NCBI GenBank assembly: GCA_024364805.1
Contig: CM044514.1
Location: forward strand, 81,208,003 to 81,229,594
Source: Euprymna scolopes
Lineage: Eukaryota; Mollusca; Cephalopoda; Sepiida; Sepiolidae
Direction: 5' to 3'
Length of the DNA: 21,592 bases
The notes below the pieces were generated by a model. The model was not told the DNA's origin and made no database searches. It saw only the letters and a program-made list of their open reading frames with translations. Positions 9,975-18,890 of the stretch are shown in pieces. How positions within the stretch are numbered: the first letter of the stretch is position 1; every line of letters begins with the position of its first letter. The translations under genes were made by a program, and so were the position numbers.

Positions 9975-10241
9975 TTGGAAGATAAAGACAAGGACATTGA
10001 AATGTCATTTTCTTTCTTTTCTTTTCTGAATTTTTCTCTTATCCGACCAATTCCAGAATTAGTTTATATTATCATCCAAATCTCTGTGGACAGTGTGCCT
10101 ATAGGGGACAACTTTAAATATAAAGACAACATATTATTCTCTAATTCAAACAACATATTAGTCTCTGAACCAACCAAAAAATTAGTCTTTGAACCAACTA
10201 ACGTATTAGTCTCTAAACCAACCAACGCCGGATATTTCTAA
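9975..10241 (+). CDS. Doubtful small ORF with octapeptide repeats (88 aa)
   Basis: The frame starts at an ATG shortly after the splice-donor-like site and could encode 88 residues. Residues 1-10 are charged, 11-36 are hydrophobic and aromatic, and 52-83 are four tandem octapeptides of the form NILVSEPT (NILFSNSN, NILVSEPT, KKLVFEPT, NVLVSKPT). The repeats come from a 24-bp minisatellite, whose length as a multiple of three keeps the frame open. That can reflect either coding selection or simple array growth. No family is recognised. A chance frame is more likely than a gene. Confidence 0.15.
   Translation: MEDKDKDIEMSFSFFSFLNFSLIRPIPELVYIIIQISVDSVPIGDNFKYKDNILFSNSNNILVSEPTKKLVFEPTNVLVSKPTNAGYF
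10127..10222 (+). repeat. 24-bp minisatellite, four units
   Basis: Four contiguous 24-bp units at 10127, 10151, 10175 and 10199 follow the pattern CAACATATTAGTCTCTGAAC plus CAAC, with a partial fifth start (CAACG) at 10223. The first unit is the most diverged. Units 2 to 4 differ from one another at only a few positions, which suggests recent local expansion. Confidence 0.9.
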
Positions 10242-10244
10242 TAT

Positions 10245-10789
10245 CAGATTCTCATGAAATAATATACTTTATTGACAAATAAACTTAATTAGCATTATTT
10301 GGACTATTCTCAACTTAATTGTCACTTTCTCAATGTTTCCACCGATGTAACCTCCAAACTTATTCAGATGCATCTTTTCAAACTCTGAAAATGTTTGGGC
10401 AGATCTCTGGAAATGTTTATATCAGACTCTAAAATCTATACAAGAACTTGTAGAGTTATGGATAAATGCATTGATTAACAATCAATTCTATGTGACAGTT
10501 TCCTTGTGATTAAAAGTTCGATCTTCACTATAGGTGATAGTAACTAAGAATAAAATAAAAACTAACACTTCTACTCAACTATGGCTGACAGAACATGAAC
10601 ACTCTACCCACATAGATTAAATAAAGGCTTCAGTGTAGATTCTCAAGTTCGTTATAAAGATTCCCAAGTTCATCAAGTTGCACTAAAAGATGCATTAGTT
10701 GAAATGTTACAAAAATAACAGCCGAAATGAGAATCGTAGTCTAAATATTACAAATACAGTTTATTAATCCTTATCTCAAAAATTCTGAA
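10245..10789 (+). mobile_element. Foldback element with tRNA-like core, copy C
   Basis: The right end at 10755-10789 reads, on the reverse strand, TTCAGAATTTTTGAGATAAG, then GATTAATAA, a variant of the family terminus. The left arm includes ATTATTTGGACTATTCTC (about 10296-10313) and CCACCGATGTAACCTCC. The right arm includes ATGGCTGACAGAAC, ATTAAATAAAGGCTTC and GATTCCCAAGTTC. Between the arms is a tRNA-like core with a degraded box A (TAGAGTTATGG, 10451-10461) and a good box B (GTTCGATC, 10516-10523), 65 bp apart. Arm order matches copy D. The left boundary is approximate. No protein is encoded. Confidence 0.75.
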
Positions 10790-11293
10790 ACATAAACTTA
10801 TCTAAATACAACTTATCTAAAAATACAAACAAGATATACTTGCCTTTTCATTTAATTTTCTTTCTTGAAACTTATAACCAATATCAATTCCCAAGAACTC
10901 AAGATTACTATTGGTTCACTCAGAGCAGAGTTATGAAGAAGTAGATGTACTATAAGTTAACGAATGTACATCATCTGTCAAAAATAATTTTAAAAAAAGA
11001 CATGCTTCACCAGTGTTCGAACAAATATTCACAAAATATCCTAATTGGTTAATTTAAAACAGAGAAAGAAACTCAAGTTTAAAATTTAAAAAGAAGAAAG
11101 AAAAAACGTATAAATTGGTATAAAAAGTAAAAGTGGTAATAGATTTGCTTTCTTAATTTTCTGAAATACTTGAAATTGATTTTCCGGGTAGTTTTTTTCT
11201 GCTAATTGTTGTGTACTACGACACACACACGATATTTGATAAGGATGTTTGCAATGTGAAAAAAAAAATGGAATCGTGAAAATTGTTATGAAC

Positions 11294-11324
<31 letters not shown>

Positions 11325-11955
11325 GAAACCCATTATGCTATATTTTTCTTCAAAGTTCCTTCTATTTTTCAGTGAATCTTAATATCTAGGATGGTGGAAA
11401 ATATACTTTTTATGCTTTATATTTTTGGAGAAAAACCCTTCTCATAAACAAACATTTCTCTATTTCCAGAAAAGAAAGATCAAAAGGTTTCTGTTATATT
11501 TGAATGCAAATAAGACATACAAAATAAATCTTTACTAAATAAATATTTTAATAAACACATATCCCCTGCTCACCAACAATTATCAGTGCAGATAATATAA
11601 CTAGATTGTCGGTTAAACAATTTTAACCTGGATCCGAATACGTTAAATCCTAGTTCCTTACTGCTCTGTCGTCAGGACGCTCACATTTTAAATGCAGGAG
11701 AAATACAGCTAATGATTTTATTTATAAGCATAGTAAACATATGTATTTAACATATACTTAGTTTTCGTTTTATTCTAAATGATCCGTTTTAACAGTTAAG
11801 TTGAAAAGCCTTTGTGCATATATACATTGCATGACCCATCGGCCAAAATCTATTAAAAAAAAAGAATTCTTTTGTCCAAAAAAAAAAGTGGACTTTTTGA
11901 TTTTCTGGTACTTAACTTTTTTTTAGTTATTGGATGGCTTTTGGCATAAGAATTA
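10790..11955. other. Unassigned AT-rich DNA with a long A-run
   Basis: No gene is seen. The 69-codon minus frame at 11086-11295 crosses A/T runs and is not credible. The segment 10930-11058 resembles 5573-5690. An A29 homopolymer lies at 11294-11322. It might be a retrotransposon tail, but I cannot identify an element in front of it. A small hairpin GGTTAA/TTAACC is at 11611-11628. Confidence 0.5.
11294..11322. repeat. A29 homopolymer
   Basis: This is a run of 29 A, preceded by ATGAAC and followed by TAGAAACC. No SINE or LINE body was recognised upstream, so its origin is open. Confidence 0.95.
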
Positions 11956-12198
11956 CATTGAGAATTCTGTTACTGATGGACTGAATTTTGGTTTGTGGAA
12001 CTCTATAGCTGACTACAACATGGTCGTTTTAAAGTCCGATGTAAACAAATTCTTGATTCGTCCTCTTACATAATCAAATTATAACTAATTTCCAATATCA
12101 TTACGGTGTCTCACTAACCTCCTGGCACTCATTCATCCTGATCCTCGAATGGCCTTTAAGCCTTGATAAGCGATGGCTCCCCTTGTAAAAAAAAAAAA
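11956..12198 (+). mobile_element. LINE 3' end, ORF tail plus 3' UTR and A-tail (subtype 1)
   Basis: At 11980-12057 the frame reads NFGLWNSIADYNMVV, then LKSDVNKFLI, without a stop. It is a good match to the C-terminal block of the ORF2 at 17500-17527 (DYNMVVFKSNVNRFL). The 3' UTR follows with CTCCTGGCACTCATTCATCC and GAATGGCCTTTAAGCCTTG, then an A12 tail at 12187-12198. It is a classic 5'-truncated insertion and probably the youngest of the tail fragments, judged by its intact short frame and clean A-tail. Confidence 0.85.
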
Positions 12199-12319
12199 GA
12201 AGTAATCGGATAAGAATTGGTATTGAAGAAAACATATCTATTTCACAAGTTTTATTTTTCTTATGATTTTTAAGTAGATTTTCTTTCAATATTTTTTGAA
12301 ATATGATTGAAGAACCTGT

Positions 12320-12849
12320 GCTCACATTTTTGGTCCCTCCGACAAAAGGAGGTTGGACCTGTAAAATTTACCCTTGTTTGTTCGTCCGTTCACACTTTTT
12401 CAATAACTACACATTGGCTTTTTTTTTTAATTTTGCACATGATATGAGTAAAAAAAAAAAAAAGTAACGGAATGGATTTTCTGGTAAAACTCCAGTTGCT
12501 CCCCTAGGAGTGCATTTCAGGTTAAAATGGCTAAAATCGACACTTTTGTGCTTATTAAAAAAAAATTGATGCCTTAGATTTTTATAAAACTTTCTGAAAA
12601 GTTGTAACTAACTGATTTCTATATAATTTTGTTTGTCTATACTTCGCAATAACTCTTGGGTGTGCCCCAGGGGCTCGCTTAGAGCTAATAAAAACACTCC
12701 ATTTTTGGGACTATTTTACCATATTTGTCTAAAATTTTCTGTGTATATCTATTTAGCAGTTTTGCATGGTGCTGAACTCAAATTTAAATGTGTTAATTCC
12801 TTCGGGACTTTTGGAGCTAAATGGCGGGGGTGCAAATGATGGACTTAGT

Positions 12850-12884
<35 letters not shown>

Positions 12885-13013
12885 ATTGTGTAGAACTCAA
12901 ATTTACATACGTTAAAACCTAAAATTTCACTGTTTGCTCATTTTCACTTGGGAACTTTGGTGGCTGAATGGGGTGGGGGTGGTGACAGATGCTGAACTTA
13001 GTCATTTTTTTTT
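12320..13013. mobile_element. Unclassified repeat-rich element
   Basis: The left part contains TCCCTCCGACAAAAGGAGG, which holds a CCTCC/GGAGG hairpin, and then TTTGTTCGTCCGTTCAC. Similar TTTGTTCGTCCGT phrases are common at the edges of dispersed elements in invertebrates, but I cannot assign a family. The right part is the tandem unit described separately. Interspersed A-runs and T-runs (near 12421-12428, 12451-12464 and 12559-12567) suggest decay by slippage. The short + frame near 12633-12839 reads through it and is not called a gene. Confidence 0.4.
12760..13008 (+). repeat. Two diverged tandem units separated by a T31 run
   Basis: Unit 1 (about 12760-12851) and unit 2 (about 12880-13008) share, in the same order, TTTTGCAT, GAACTCAAATTTA, GGGACTTTTGG (GGAACTTTGG in unit 2), CTAAATGGCGGGGG (CTGAATGGGGTGGGGG in unit 2) and GACTTAGTCATTTTT (AACTTAGTCATTTTT in unit 2). 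Unit 2 carries an extra ~25 bp in the middle. A T31 homopolymer at 12852-12882 lies between them and a T-run ends unit 2, as if each unit finished in poly-T. That would be a poly-A tail on the minus strand, so minus-strand retroposition of a tandem dimer is possible. Confidence 0.75.
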
Positions 13014-13210
13014 AATGCCTCGTTCACTGTGTACTCACAGGGATCATGCATGCTTCACTCGTTTTAAATGCAATTAACAAAGAATCATTACAATTTTTTC
13101 CATAGCCAAAACAGCTGTCCAGTGATACAGAATAATTGTGATAAGGAAGGAAATAATTTCATTTCTATAAAATCAGATTGAAAAAAATTAATTTCAATTC
13201 TAATCAAATA
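13014..13210. other. Unassigned spacer with an 11-bp inverted pair
   Basis: No gene is seen. The 11-mer TAATTGTGATA near 13133-13143 is the exact reverse complement of TATCACAATTA starting near 13210, at the edge of the long inverted repeat that follows. This may be a partial second copy of that repeat's end. Confidence 0.45.
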
Positions 13211-13971
13211 TATCACAATTAATAAGCATATTTTACATCTAATTTATGGAATTGGTAGAAACGCAATGCACAATTCAAAGAGGCCTTAATTGCTTATAGG
13301 ATTCCTGATTCAAATCTCGTTTTCCTCATCTTATTCAGTTGCTTCCTTTTATCATTTAAATTCATGAAATAAGAAATATTTCACCATGTATTTTAAGTCA
13401 TTAGAATAAAAAGCTTTTAAATGTTGATGAGTGCAGCTTCAGTATTATGTATAAAAGTCAACCGAATGTTTGTTCAAGAGAAGCCCTGCCATTGGCTAAG
13501 GAAACATTAAGACGTGGACGAGAATAAAAATAAATCTGTGGTTAGTTAGCTAAACTTAAAATTATGTATAATGTATATATATGTGTGTGTGTGTTTTAAA
13601 TTATGCTGAGACAGGAAACACTTGGTTGAAATACCATTTCCCAATATAACAGCAATTAACGAGACAAACAGAGCTATTCCTCATATTATAATAGATTAAA
13701 TATAATATATGAAAAAGGGGAAATATATCATAACAACTTGAGCAAATAGGGAATTGAACCCAAGTTCAATTTTACATGAATAAATTCTCATTTTCATAAT
13801 GAAATCATATTCTAGAAAGTTAATTACTTAAAGGAAGCAAATTGAATAAGATGAGGAACACAAGAGATTTGAATCAGGAATCCTATAAACAATAAGAGCA
13901 TCGTTGAGTTGTGCATTTCGTTTCAACCAATTCCATAAATTATATGTAAAATATGCTTATTAGCCGTGATG
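13211..13971. mobile_element. Long inverted-repeat element with 480-bp interior
   Basis: The left arm 13211-13350 and right arm 13832-13971 are reverse complements over about 140 bp at roughly 85%. Long identical blocks include TAATAAGCATATTTTACAT, AATTTATGGAATTGGT, ATAGGATTCCTGATTCAAAT and CCTCATCTTATTCA. The interior (13351-13831) holds a TG array near 13582-13594, a box-B-like GGGTTCAATTCCC on the minus strand near 13751-13763, and no open frame of note. An inverted duplication of host sequence could look the same, but the sharp arm ends favour a foldback DNA transposon whose interior is passenger DNA. Target-site duplications were not identified. Confidence 0.8.
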
Positions 13972-14956
13972 TTTCAAGGGATCTCAGTTGAAAAGATAAT
14001 TACTTTGTACCGTTTGGCTAAAATTGATTATCCAAAAAGACATCCCCTGTTATCACACTGAACAAACACCCTGAGGCAAATTTTCAGAAATTTGCGATTT
14101 TCAAAGAAACCTATAATCAGCCTGATTAATGTAAATGTATATTCCACATTTTAGAATAAACGGTGATAATATGACCCGAACACACTTGGTCTCTTAACGA
14201 CCAATGATTCTGCATGAAAAGATTTATTGGTGAAGTAAGACTCGATTCTTGATGCTTATTCCCTGCTGTTCTTCAGACTTGAAGAACCTGAAGACATGCT
14301 GGTTCAATAATTGGTTCAGCATAGGGTCCTTCAAAAAACAGGAAGTAATAATTGCTTTATTTGATTTCTTTTTTTTTGTGTGCCAAATATTACTCAGTTT
14401 TTAATCTTGAGAAGGAATGAGAGTTTTTATGAGTACTTAATATGCTTATCGTGCAAACTATTGAGGTTATCTTGTCCATAAATGTATTTAGAAATTGTCT
14501 GCAATCCGAGATGACAAACTAAAAAGAATACTAAAATAGAAGTGATAAATCTGTGCTTAGTAATAAACTTGTCTCTAACCCTGCTTTTCTGTTTAGATGG
14601 GTAGTATGCTAACATTTTATCCTTTTTGGCATAATTTTCTTTTACTAACACAGATTTTTCCCAGCATCGCTTTTAATCTGACAATAAAAGAAATTATAAA
14701 AAGAACTTAAGATTTCCATTGCTTCCAATCTAGTTTACTAAGCGACCAGTAGATAACGTTGTATAGTGTGCCATCAATTTTTTTGCAAAAGTTTCCTTTT
14801 ATTTATTTGTAGTTATGTTATAGAGTGTAATACATTATTTGGACATCGTAGAAATTTCAGTGTTTTCTACATCAATTCGTATGATTTACTGTCACTGTCA
14901 ATAGTATTCTATTTGAGGGAATATTAGTTTGATGGTATTAAGAGAAAGTTACTCTT
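13972..14956. other. Unassigned AT-rich DNA with a perfect 8-bp hairpin
   Basis: No gene is seen. The minus frame at 14427-14651 is not supported by composition or domain. A hairpin at 14268-14287 pairs GTTCTTCA with TGAAGAAC around a GACT loop. A near-palindrome centred on ATAATT lies at about 14298-14324 (ATGCTG ... CAGCAT). Neither has the T-run expected of a Pol III terminator immediately after it. Confidence 0.5.
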
Positions 14957-15490
14957 TTGGTTTCTTTCGTAAAGAATAATTGTCCTTGTCAGCTAAATAT
15001 TCTTAATATAAATAAAACAAATTATCTTTATTTAAAATTGTATCAATTTTTTAAAATAATTATTCTCTTTGTCCTTACTATGAAAATAATTACCACTGAA
15101 ATATTCTTCAGATCAATAATACGAAGGTTACTTTTTTAAATGAACCATACTTTGGGGTAATTGCGCCAAGTCTGGGGTAACTGCGCCAACTAGCTGAAAG
15201 TGCTTTTTGGCAACCGCACATGTAAAGACACTTTTTTAGTTGGTGCAAGTACCCCTGGATTTGGTGCAATTACCCCAAAGTATGGTATATATTTACAATT
15301 GCATCGTTGTGTTAACAGAACCACATAGTTTGATTTTCGAACAATTCATTTAGAAGTGAGTAAGATGAGATTTATTTTATCTTAGTGACGTCAGGGTAAT
15401 CATTAATTATCTGAATCTAATATTTGAAAGGTGATAACATATGTACGAACATGAATTGCCTTGGCATATTATGATATAAATTAAGGAGTT
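14957..15490 (+). repeat. Diverged repeat unit U1 (interrupted by a MITE)
   Basis: Segments of this stretch match 18265-18880 in the same order: AATTGTCNNNGTCAGCTAAA, TTTGATTTTCGAACAATTCA (versus TTTGATTTAGGCATAATTCA), GTGACGTCAG (versus GTGACAGCAG), GTCATTAATT-like sequence, and GGTGATAACATATGTACGAA (versus GGTGGTAACATAGGTATTAA). The two regions flank the LINE pair. The 143-bp MITE at 15144-15286 lies inside this unit and has no equivalent in the other copies, so it came later. An old tandem or segmental duplication is the simplest reading. Confidence 0.5.
15144..15286. mobile_element. 143-bp MITE with doubled inverted motif
   Basis: The outer arms 15144-15169 and 15261-15286 are reverse complements at 25 of 26 positions (ACCATACTTTGGGGTAATTG, then C[G/A]CCAA). 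Each arm also holds a second, inner copy of the motif, GGGGTAACTGCGCCAA on the left and, on the reverse strand, GGGGTACTTGCACCAA on the right. Four copies of a GGGGTAa-TGC-CCAA module therefore line the hairpin. The loop, about 15200-15235, is unstructured. It encodes nothing. Size and near-perfect ends suggest a fairly young non-autonomous DNA transposon. The immediate flanks show no convincing target-site duplication. Confidence 0.88.
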
Positions 15491-15599
15491 ATAAACGAAG
15501 ATATTTATTGCTTATAATTGTGGTTCAGTAGCATCTTTTGCTTCTCTGAATTGGTCGATGCTATGGTCATTAATTTAAATATAGATGCATCTTAGAGGT

Positions 15600-17104
15600 T
15601 TTCACTGCTGTATTGGTATACTGTGTAGTTGCCCAACGTTTTGCCTCCAATTCCACTTTGGACTCCGCAAACCACTCCCTCCTAGATTTTCCTTCACGGA
15701 TAAAAACCACGATATGAAAATCACTTCTTCGTGTCCGTGATATCATGAAAAAACTGAGATACTTCAAAAGTACGTGAACCTGATTTCATCCCAGCTATGC
15801 TATTAAAAAATGCTCTACTGAGGTTGCCCCAATTCTTTCCAAACTCTTCAACAAATGCCTTACCGAACTTCTCTCTTGACTGCCGGAAAATTGCTTTTGT
15901 GGTACCAGTCTACAAGAATTCTGGTAAAAGAACTGACTCACTTAACTATTGTGAATTAGCCTCCTCTCTCTCTTTGCCCAAATCTTTGAGTTCTTAATTA
16001 ATCAAGCATCATCAAGTTCAGCATCTCATCTTCTTTCTTACCAACAGTATGGATTTAGGCAAGCCCGTTCTACTACAAATAATCTAACTAATCCCTGAAT
16101 GTATATACCATGCACTGGATAAGTCAGGGAGGTTAGGACAGTAGCCCTCGATATATCTAAGGTCTTTGACAGGGTATGGCACGATGATCTTCTCATAAAA
16201 ATTAAATCATATCGTATTACTGAACAAATACTAAAAATAATTAAATCCTTTAATAAGAGAAAATCTAGATTGTCTTCGATGGGTGCATGTCAAAACAACA
16301 TGATATAAATGCGGATGTATGTCAGGGGTCGATCCTTGGATCTCTATTATTTCTCATATTCATAAATGACCTCCCTGACAAAATTATCTCCGAGATGGGT
16401 ATATATGCTGATGACACTATGAGAGCAAACGAATAAATACATATCTAAGGAAATGGCTGAAACCTTAGAGGAAGTCCTCCAGTCTGTTGTGGAGTGGGGA
16501 CATAGCAGTTACATTCAATGTTGCCAAGTTTAAGTTTCTTTCCTTTAATAATTACAAGAAACCTTATCAACCACTGTCTCTAATGATACACTACTTGGAA
16601 GCTTCGTTCAAACTCCTCGCCTTAAAGATCACAGAAAACATCAGTTGAAACAAATACCTTGGAGGTATTGCTAAGCCTGCTGTGCAGATGGTGGACTCTC
16701 TCTACCGCGATAGAAAGTTACTGTATCTTTACAATGTCACCATTCGTCCATGCTGCTACATTTGGGCTGGTGCATCTGCTACTAGTCTCTCACTGCTTGA
16801 CAGGATTCAGAAAAGAGTTTCCAACTTAATGTGTCCCACATCGAAAGGTTGCATTACTATGCCTATTTTACTAATGTTTTAATGGAAATTGCTCTGAACT
16901 GTAAGCCCTTGTACCCCCTCTACATAAATACCTCTGACTAAGCTGACAGGCAGAAAAATTTCCCTCCTGCACTGTAACATTTTTATAGTTTCTTCCTTCA
17001 AACTGCTACACTTTGGAATTCCCTCCCAGGTCCATGCTTTCCCAACTGTACGAAAGTGACATGCAAAATTTTAAGTATAATGTGAACAGATATCTTGCTG
17101 GTTA
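15600..17104 (+). mobile_element. Jockey/CR1-type LINE, truncated, ORF2 RT and C-terminus
   Basis: The fragment begins in the endonuclease-RT linker (15630 onward: VAQRFASNSTLDSANHSLLD, then FPSRIKT). It continues through the RT fingers (CRKIAFVVPVYKNSG, about 15878-15920), YGFRQARSTTNNLT (16048 onward), motif A and the QGSIL and YADD motifs. Then come SVVEWG, VTFNVAKFKFLSFNN, the thumb and C-terminal block IRPCCYIWAGASATSL, then LDRIQKRVSNL, and a TATLWNSLPGPCFPN-like end near 17010-17050. The 5' end with the endonuclease, and the 3' UTR, are absent. The frame is broken by at least three frame changes and several stops, so it is an old, dead copy. The LINE family would be expected to move itself and perhaps SINEs by target-primed reverse transcription. 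Confidence 0.9.
15797..16433 (+). pseudogene. Reverse transcriptase catalytic core, broken
   Basis: This is the catalytic part of the LINE ORF2. Motif A is LDISKVFDRVWHDDLL, with the first metal-binding Asp at 16150-16152. Motif B is QGSILGSLLFLIFINDLPD (from 16323, in a different frame). Motif C is GIYADDT, with YADD at 16404-16415. All catalytic aspartates are present. The frame changes after NY near 15950 and again between motifs A and B. In-frame stops follow SLSS (15995) and TNP (16096), and another comes soon after YADDTMRANE (16431). It cannot make an active enzyme. The module belongs to the LINE above and not to a telomerase or a retroviral polymerase, as its INDLPD and YADD context shows. 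Confidence 0.9.
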
Positions 17105-17612
17105 AATGGAAAATGGTTGGATCATTCTACCACTCCAGTAGATATTTCACTGCCGATGCAATCCTTTACCTGTATAAGGGCCAAGTACATCCTAGGATTG
17201 AGTACTGTTGCCATATCTGGGAACAAGTTGCTCACAGCATCCTCCCCTGTCTCGACAGGGTACAAAACTACTCTGGCATTTAGTGGATGATGTCCTTTCC
17301 CCTTCTCTGCAGCCTCTGTTTCATAGAAGAGACGTTGTCAGCCTCTCTCTTTTTCTCTTGTACTGATATCTTCATAGCAGGTATTTTTTTGATGAGCAGA
17401 GATTTTTTTGGCTACAGCTGCTCAACTGTGGGACACATTACCATGAAGCTGCTTCCCGGAAGACTATAATATGGTTGTTTTTAAGTCCAATGTGAACAGG
17501 TTCTTGAAGGGATATCCTCTAGAATAAATCATCAAACTTTCAGTACGGTACCCATATCCTTGAATGGCCTTCGAGCCTTGATGAGTGGTGACTATATAAA
17601 GTAAAAAAAAAA
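17105..17612 (+). mobile_element. Second LINE fragment: ORF2 C-terminus, 3' UTR, A-tail (subtype 1)
   Basis: Starting at the very end of the preceding LINE fragment, this piece re-enters the family upstream, at the RT thumb: KWKMVGSFYHSSRYFTADAI, then LYLYKGQVHPRIEYCCHIW and LDRVQN. It continues to LWDTLP and DYNMVVFKSNVNRFLKGYPL, with the ORF stop at 17525-17527. The 3' UTR has TATCCTTGAATGGCCTTCGA, then GCCTTGATGAGTGGTGACTA, and an A10 tail at 17603-17612. Residue differences from the upstream fragment's matching part (IRPCCYIWAGAS versus VHPRIEYCCHIW) mark it as a different copy or subfamily. At least one frame change and one stop (after LWDTLP) break it. Confidence 0.88.
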
Positions 17613-17879
17613 TTAACAACTGAAAATGGTTGCATATTGGTGATTATCGATTGCGGTTTATCAATTTTGGTATGGGTTTCTATCTCTTCATCTATGTACA
17701 CACTCTGGAGAGCTTCACCATTTCTTTGAAAACAGAACTTTCCTATAGAGTAGCGATTGCTCCACCATGTCATTTAGCAGGTTTCACTGAAATACTTACT
17801 AAAGGCATTTTCAGAGCTGCAGATCTTTTTGCAAGGTGATGTCAATGTCCTTTTACATAAAGCAGCCTGATATTCCCAA
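17613..17879. other. Unassigned DNA after the LINE pair
   Basis: No gene is called. Opposite frames of 69 and 77 codons overlap here and neither has a domain. There is no repeat signature before the U2 unit begins near 17880. Confidence 0.45.
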
Positions 17880-18890
17880 ATGATAACTCATATTGTGCTG
17901 GCTAGGTTCAACGTTGCTTAAACTCGATGGTTATTGTTTTATGTGTGCATCTTCTAGTTGCTCTTGCAGTATTGATCATTTCAACAATTTTCATATGTGA
18001 TAAAGTAATATACAGTCTACAAGTGGGACCTCATGGAAATCCCAGGTTTTCTCTATCAATTTGTAATTTACTGTTAATAGCTATATTGTTTCTGAAAAAA
18101 TAAAAATCTGTATTGTAACTACACAAAAAAAAAGATTATTTTTCCATAAAAGTAATTGTCATTTTGTAATCGTTCAATAGATAAAACGAATATGACTTTA
18201 TATTTATTGGTCTAAAATCGTGGCAATAATTTAATTCTTTTTAAAACAAATGTTCCAAATCTTAAGTAAAACAATTATTGTCAGTTAAATATTCGAATGT
18301 CACTTGTTGAAGTGTACTTATTTTTAAAACTGTACTGTTTTAGCCACGGGGGACGTAAATAGATTTTGGAATAATCTATAAAGTTGGAATTGTTTTGTTT
18401 AGCGACATCAGATTAATCACCAATCAAAAAGGGTTTTCGTTTTTAACATAAAAATAATTGTCAGCTAAAGAATCCTCAAAATCAATACAACAGTACAATT
18501 TCTAAAATAAATACATTGCATTGATTTGATGACTTATTTATTTTTTTTATATTGTACTGTTTTAGTCTACAGAATGATTTGATTTAGGCATAATTCATTT
18601 TAAAATATATGAAGTCGGAATTGTTATTGTTTACTCCAGTGACAGCAGATATTTATTACCAATCACACTGTACTTACTGGCCATGCTCGACGTTGCTTAA
18701 CTTTGAGGCTTTGATGAAGGCCGTTGCGTTAAAGTGAGTATATCACATATCAGTCATTAATTGTATGTATCTGGCAGTTTTTCTTGTAGTTATAAGACGA
18801 TCTTATTTTTTTAATGTGGGTGAGAGGTGGTAACATAGGTATTAACATTAAATGCTTTAGACATATTATATAGATGACGTATTTGATGGA
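17880..18890 (+). repeat. Diverged tandem units U2/U3
   Basis: Two nested periodicities are visible. CTGGCTAGGTTCAACGTTGC with TTAA at 17899-17922 recurs as CTGGCCATGCTCGACGTTGC with TTAA at 18679-18702, about 780 bp apart. ATTGTCAGTTAAATATTC near 18280 recurs as ATTGTCAGCTAAAGAATCC near 18457. The sequence after each shares ACTGTACTGTTTTAG (18331 and 18555), AAGTTGGAATTGTT / AAGTCGGAATTGTT and GCGACATCAG / GTGACAGCAG followed by ACCAATCA. The units are old, with perhaps 65-75% identity where alignable, and carry no ORF. U1 at 14957-15490 is a third member. Confidence 0.6.

Noticed and set aside
11294-11322. Poly-A tail marking a retroposed gene copy
   Set aside because: No ORF, SINE head or LINE 3' UTR phrase is recognisable upstream, so the run alone is not enough.
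14268-14287. Transcription terminator hairpin
   Set aside because: A perfect 8-bp stem exists, but no T-run follows it and bacterial-type terminators are not expected in this genome.
15570-15767. 65-codon minus-strand frame
   Set aside because: The opposite strand reads FASNSTLDSANHSLLDFPSR, the endonuclease-RT linker of the LINE, so the minus frame is a shadow.
16682-16882. 66-codon + frame taken as a separate gene
   Set aside because: It is an internal part of the LINE ORF2 C-terminal region (IRPCCYIWAGASATSL and LDRIQKRVSNL), not an independent gene.
15600-17612. LTR-type retroelement or retroviral polymerase
   Set aside because: The INDLPD and YADD context, the thumb region with IRPxxxYCCHIW, an A-tail and no terminal repeats all fit a non-LTR LINE. 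No protease, integrase, capsid or LTR sequence was seen anywhere in the window.
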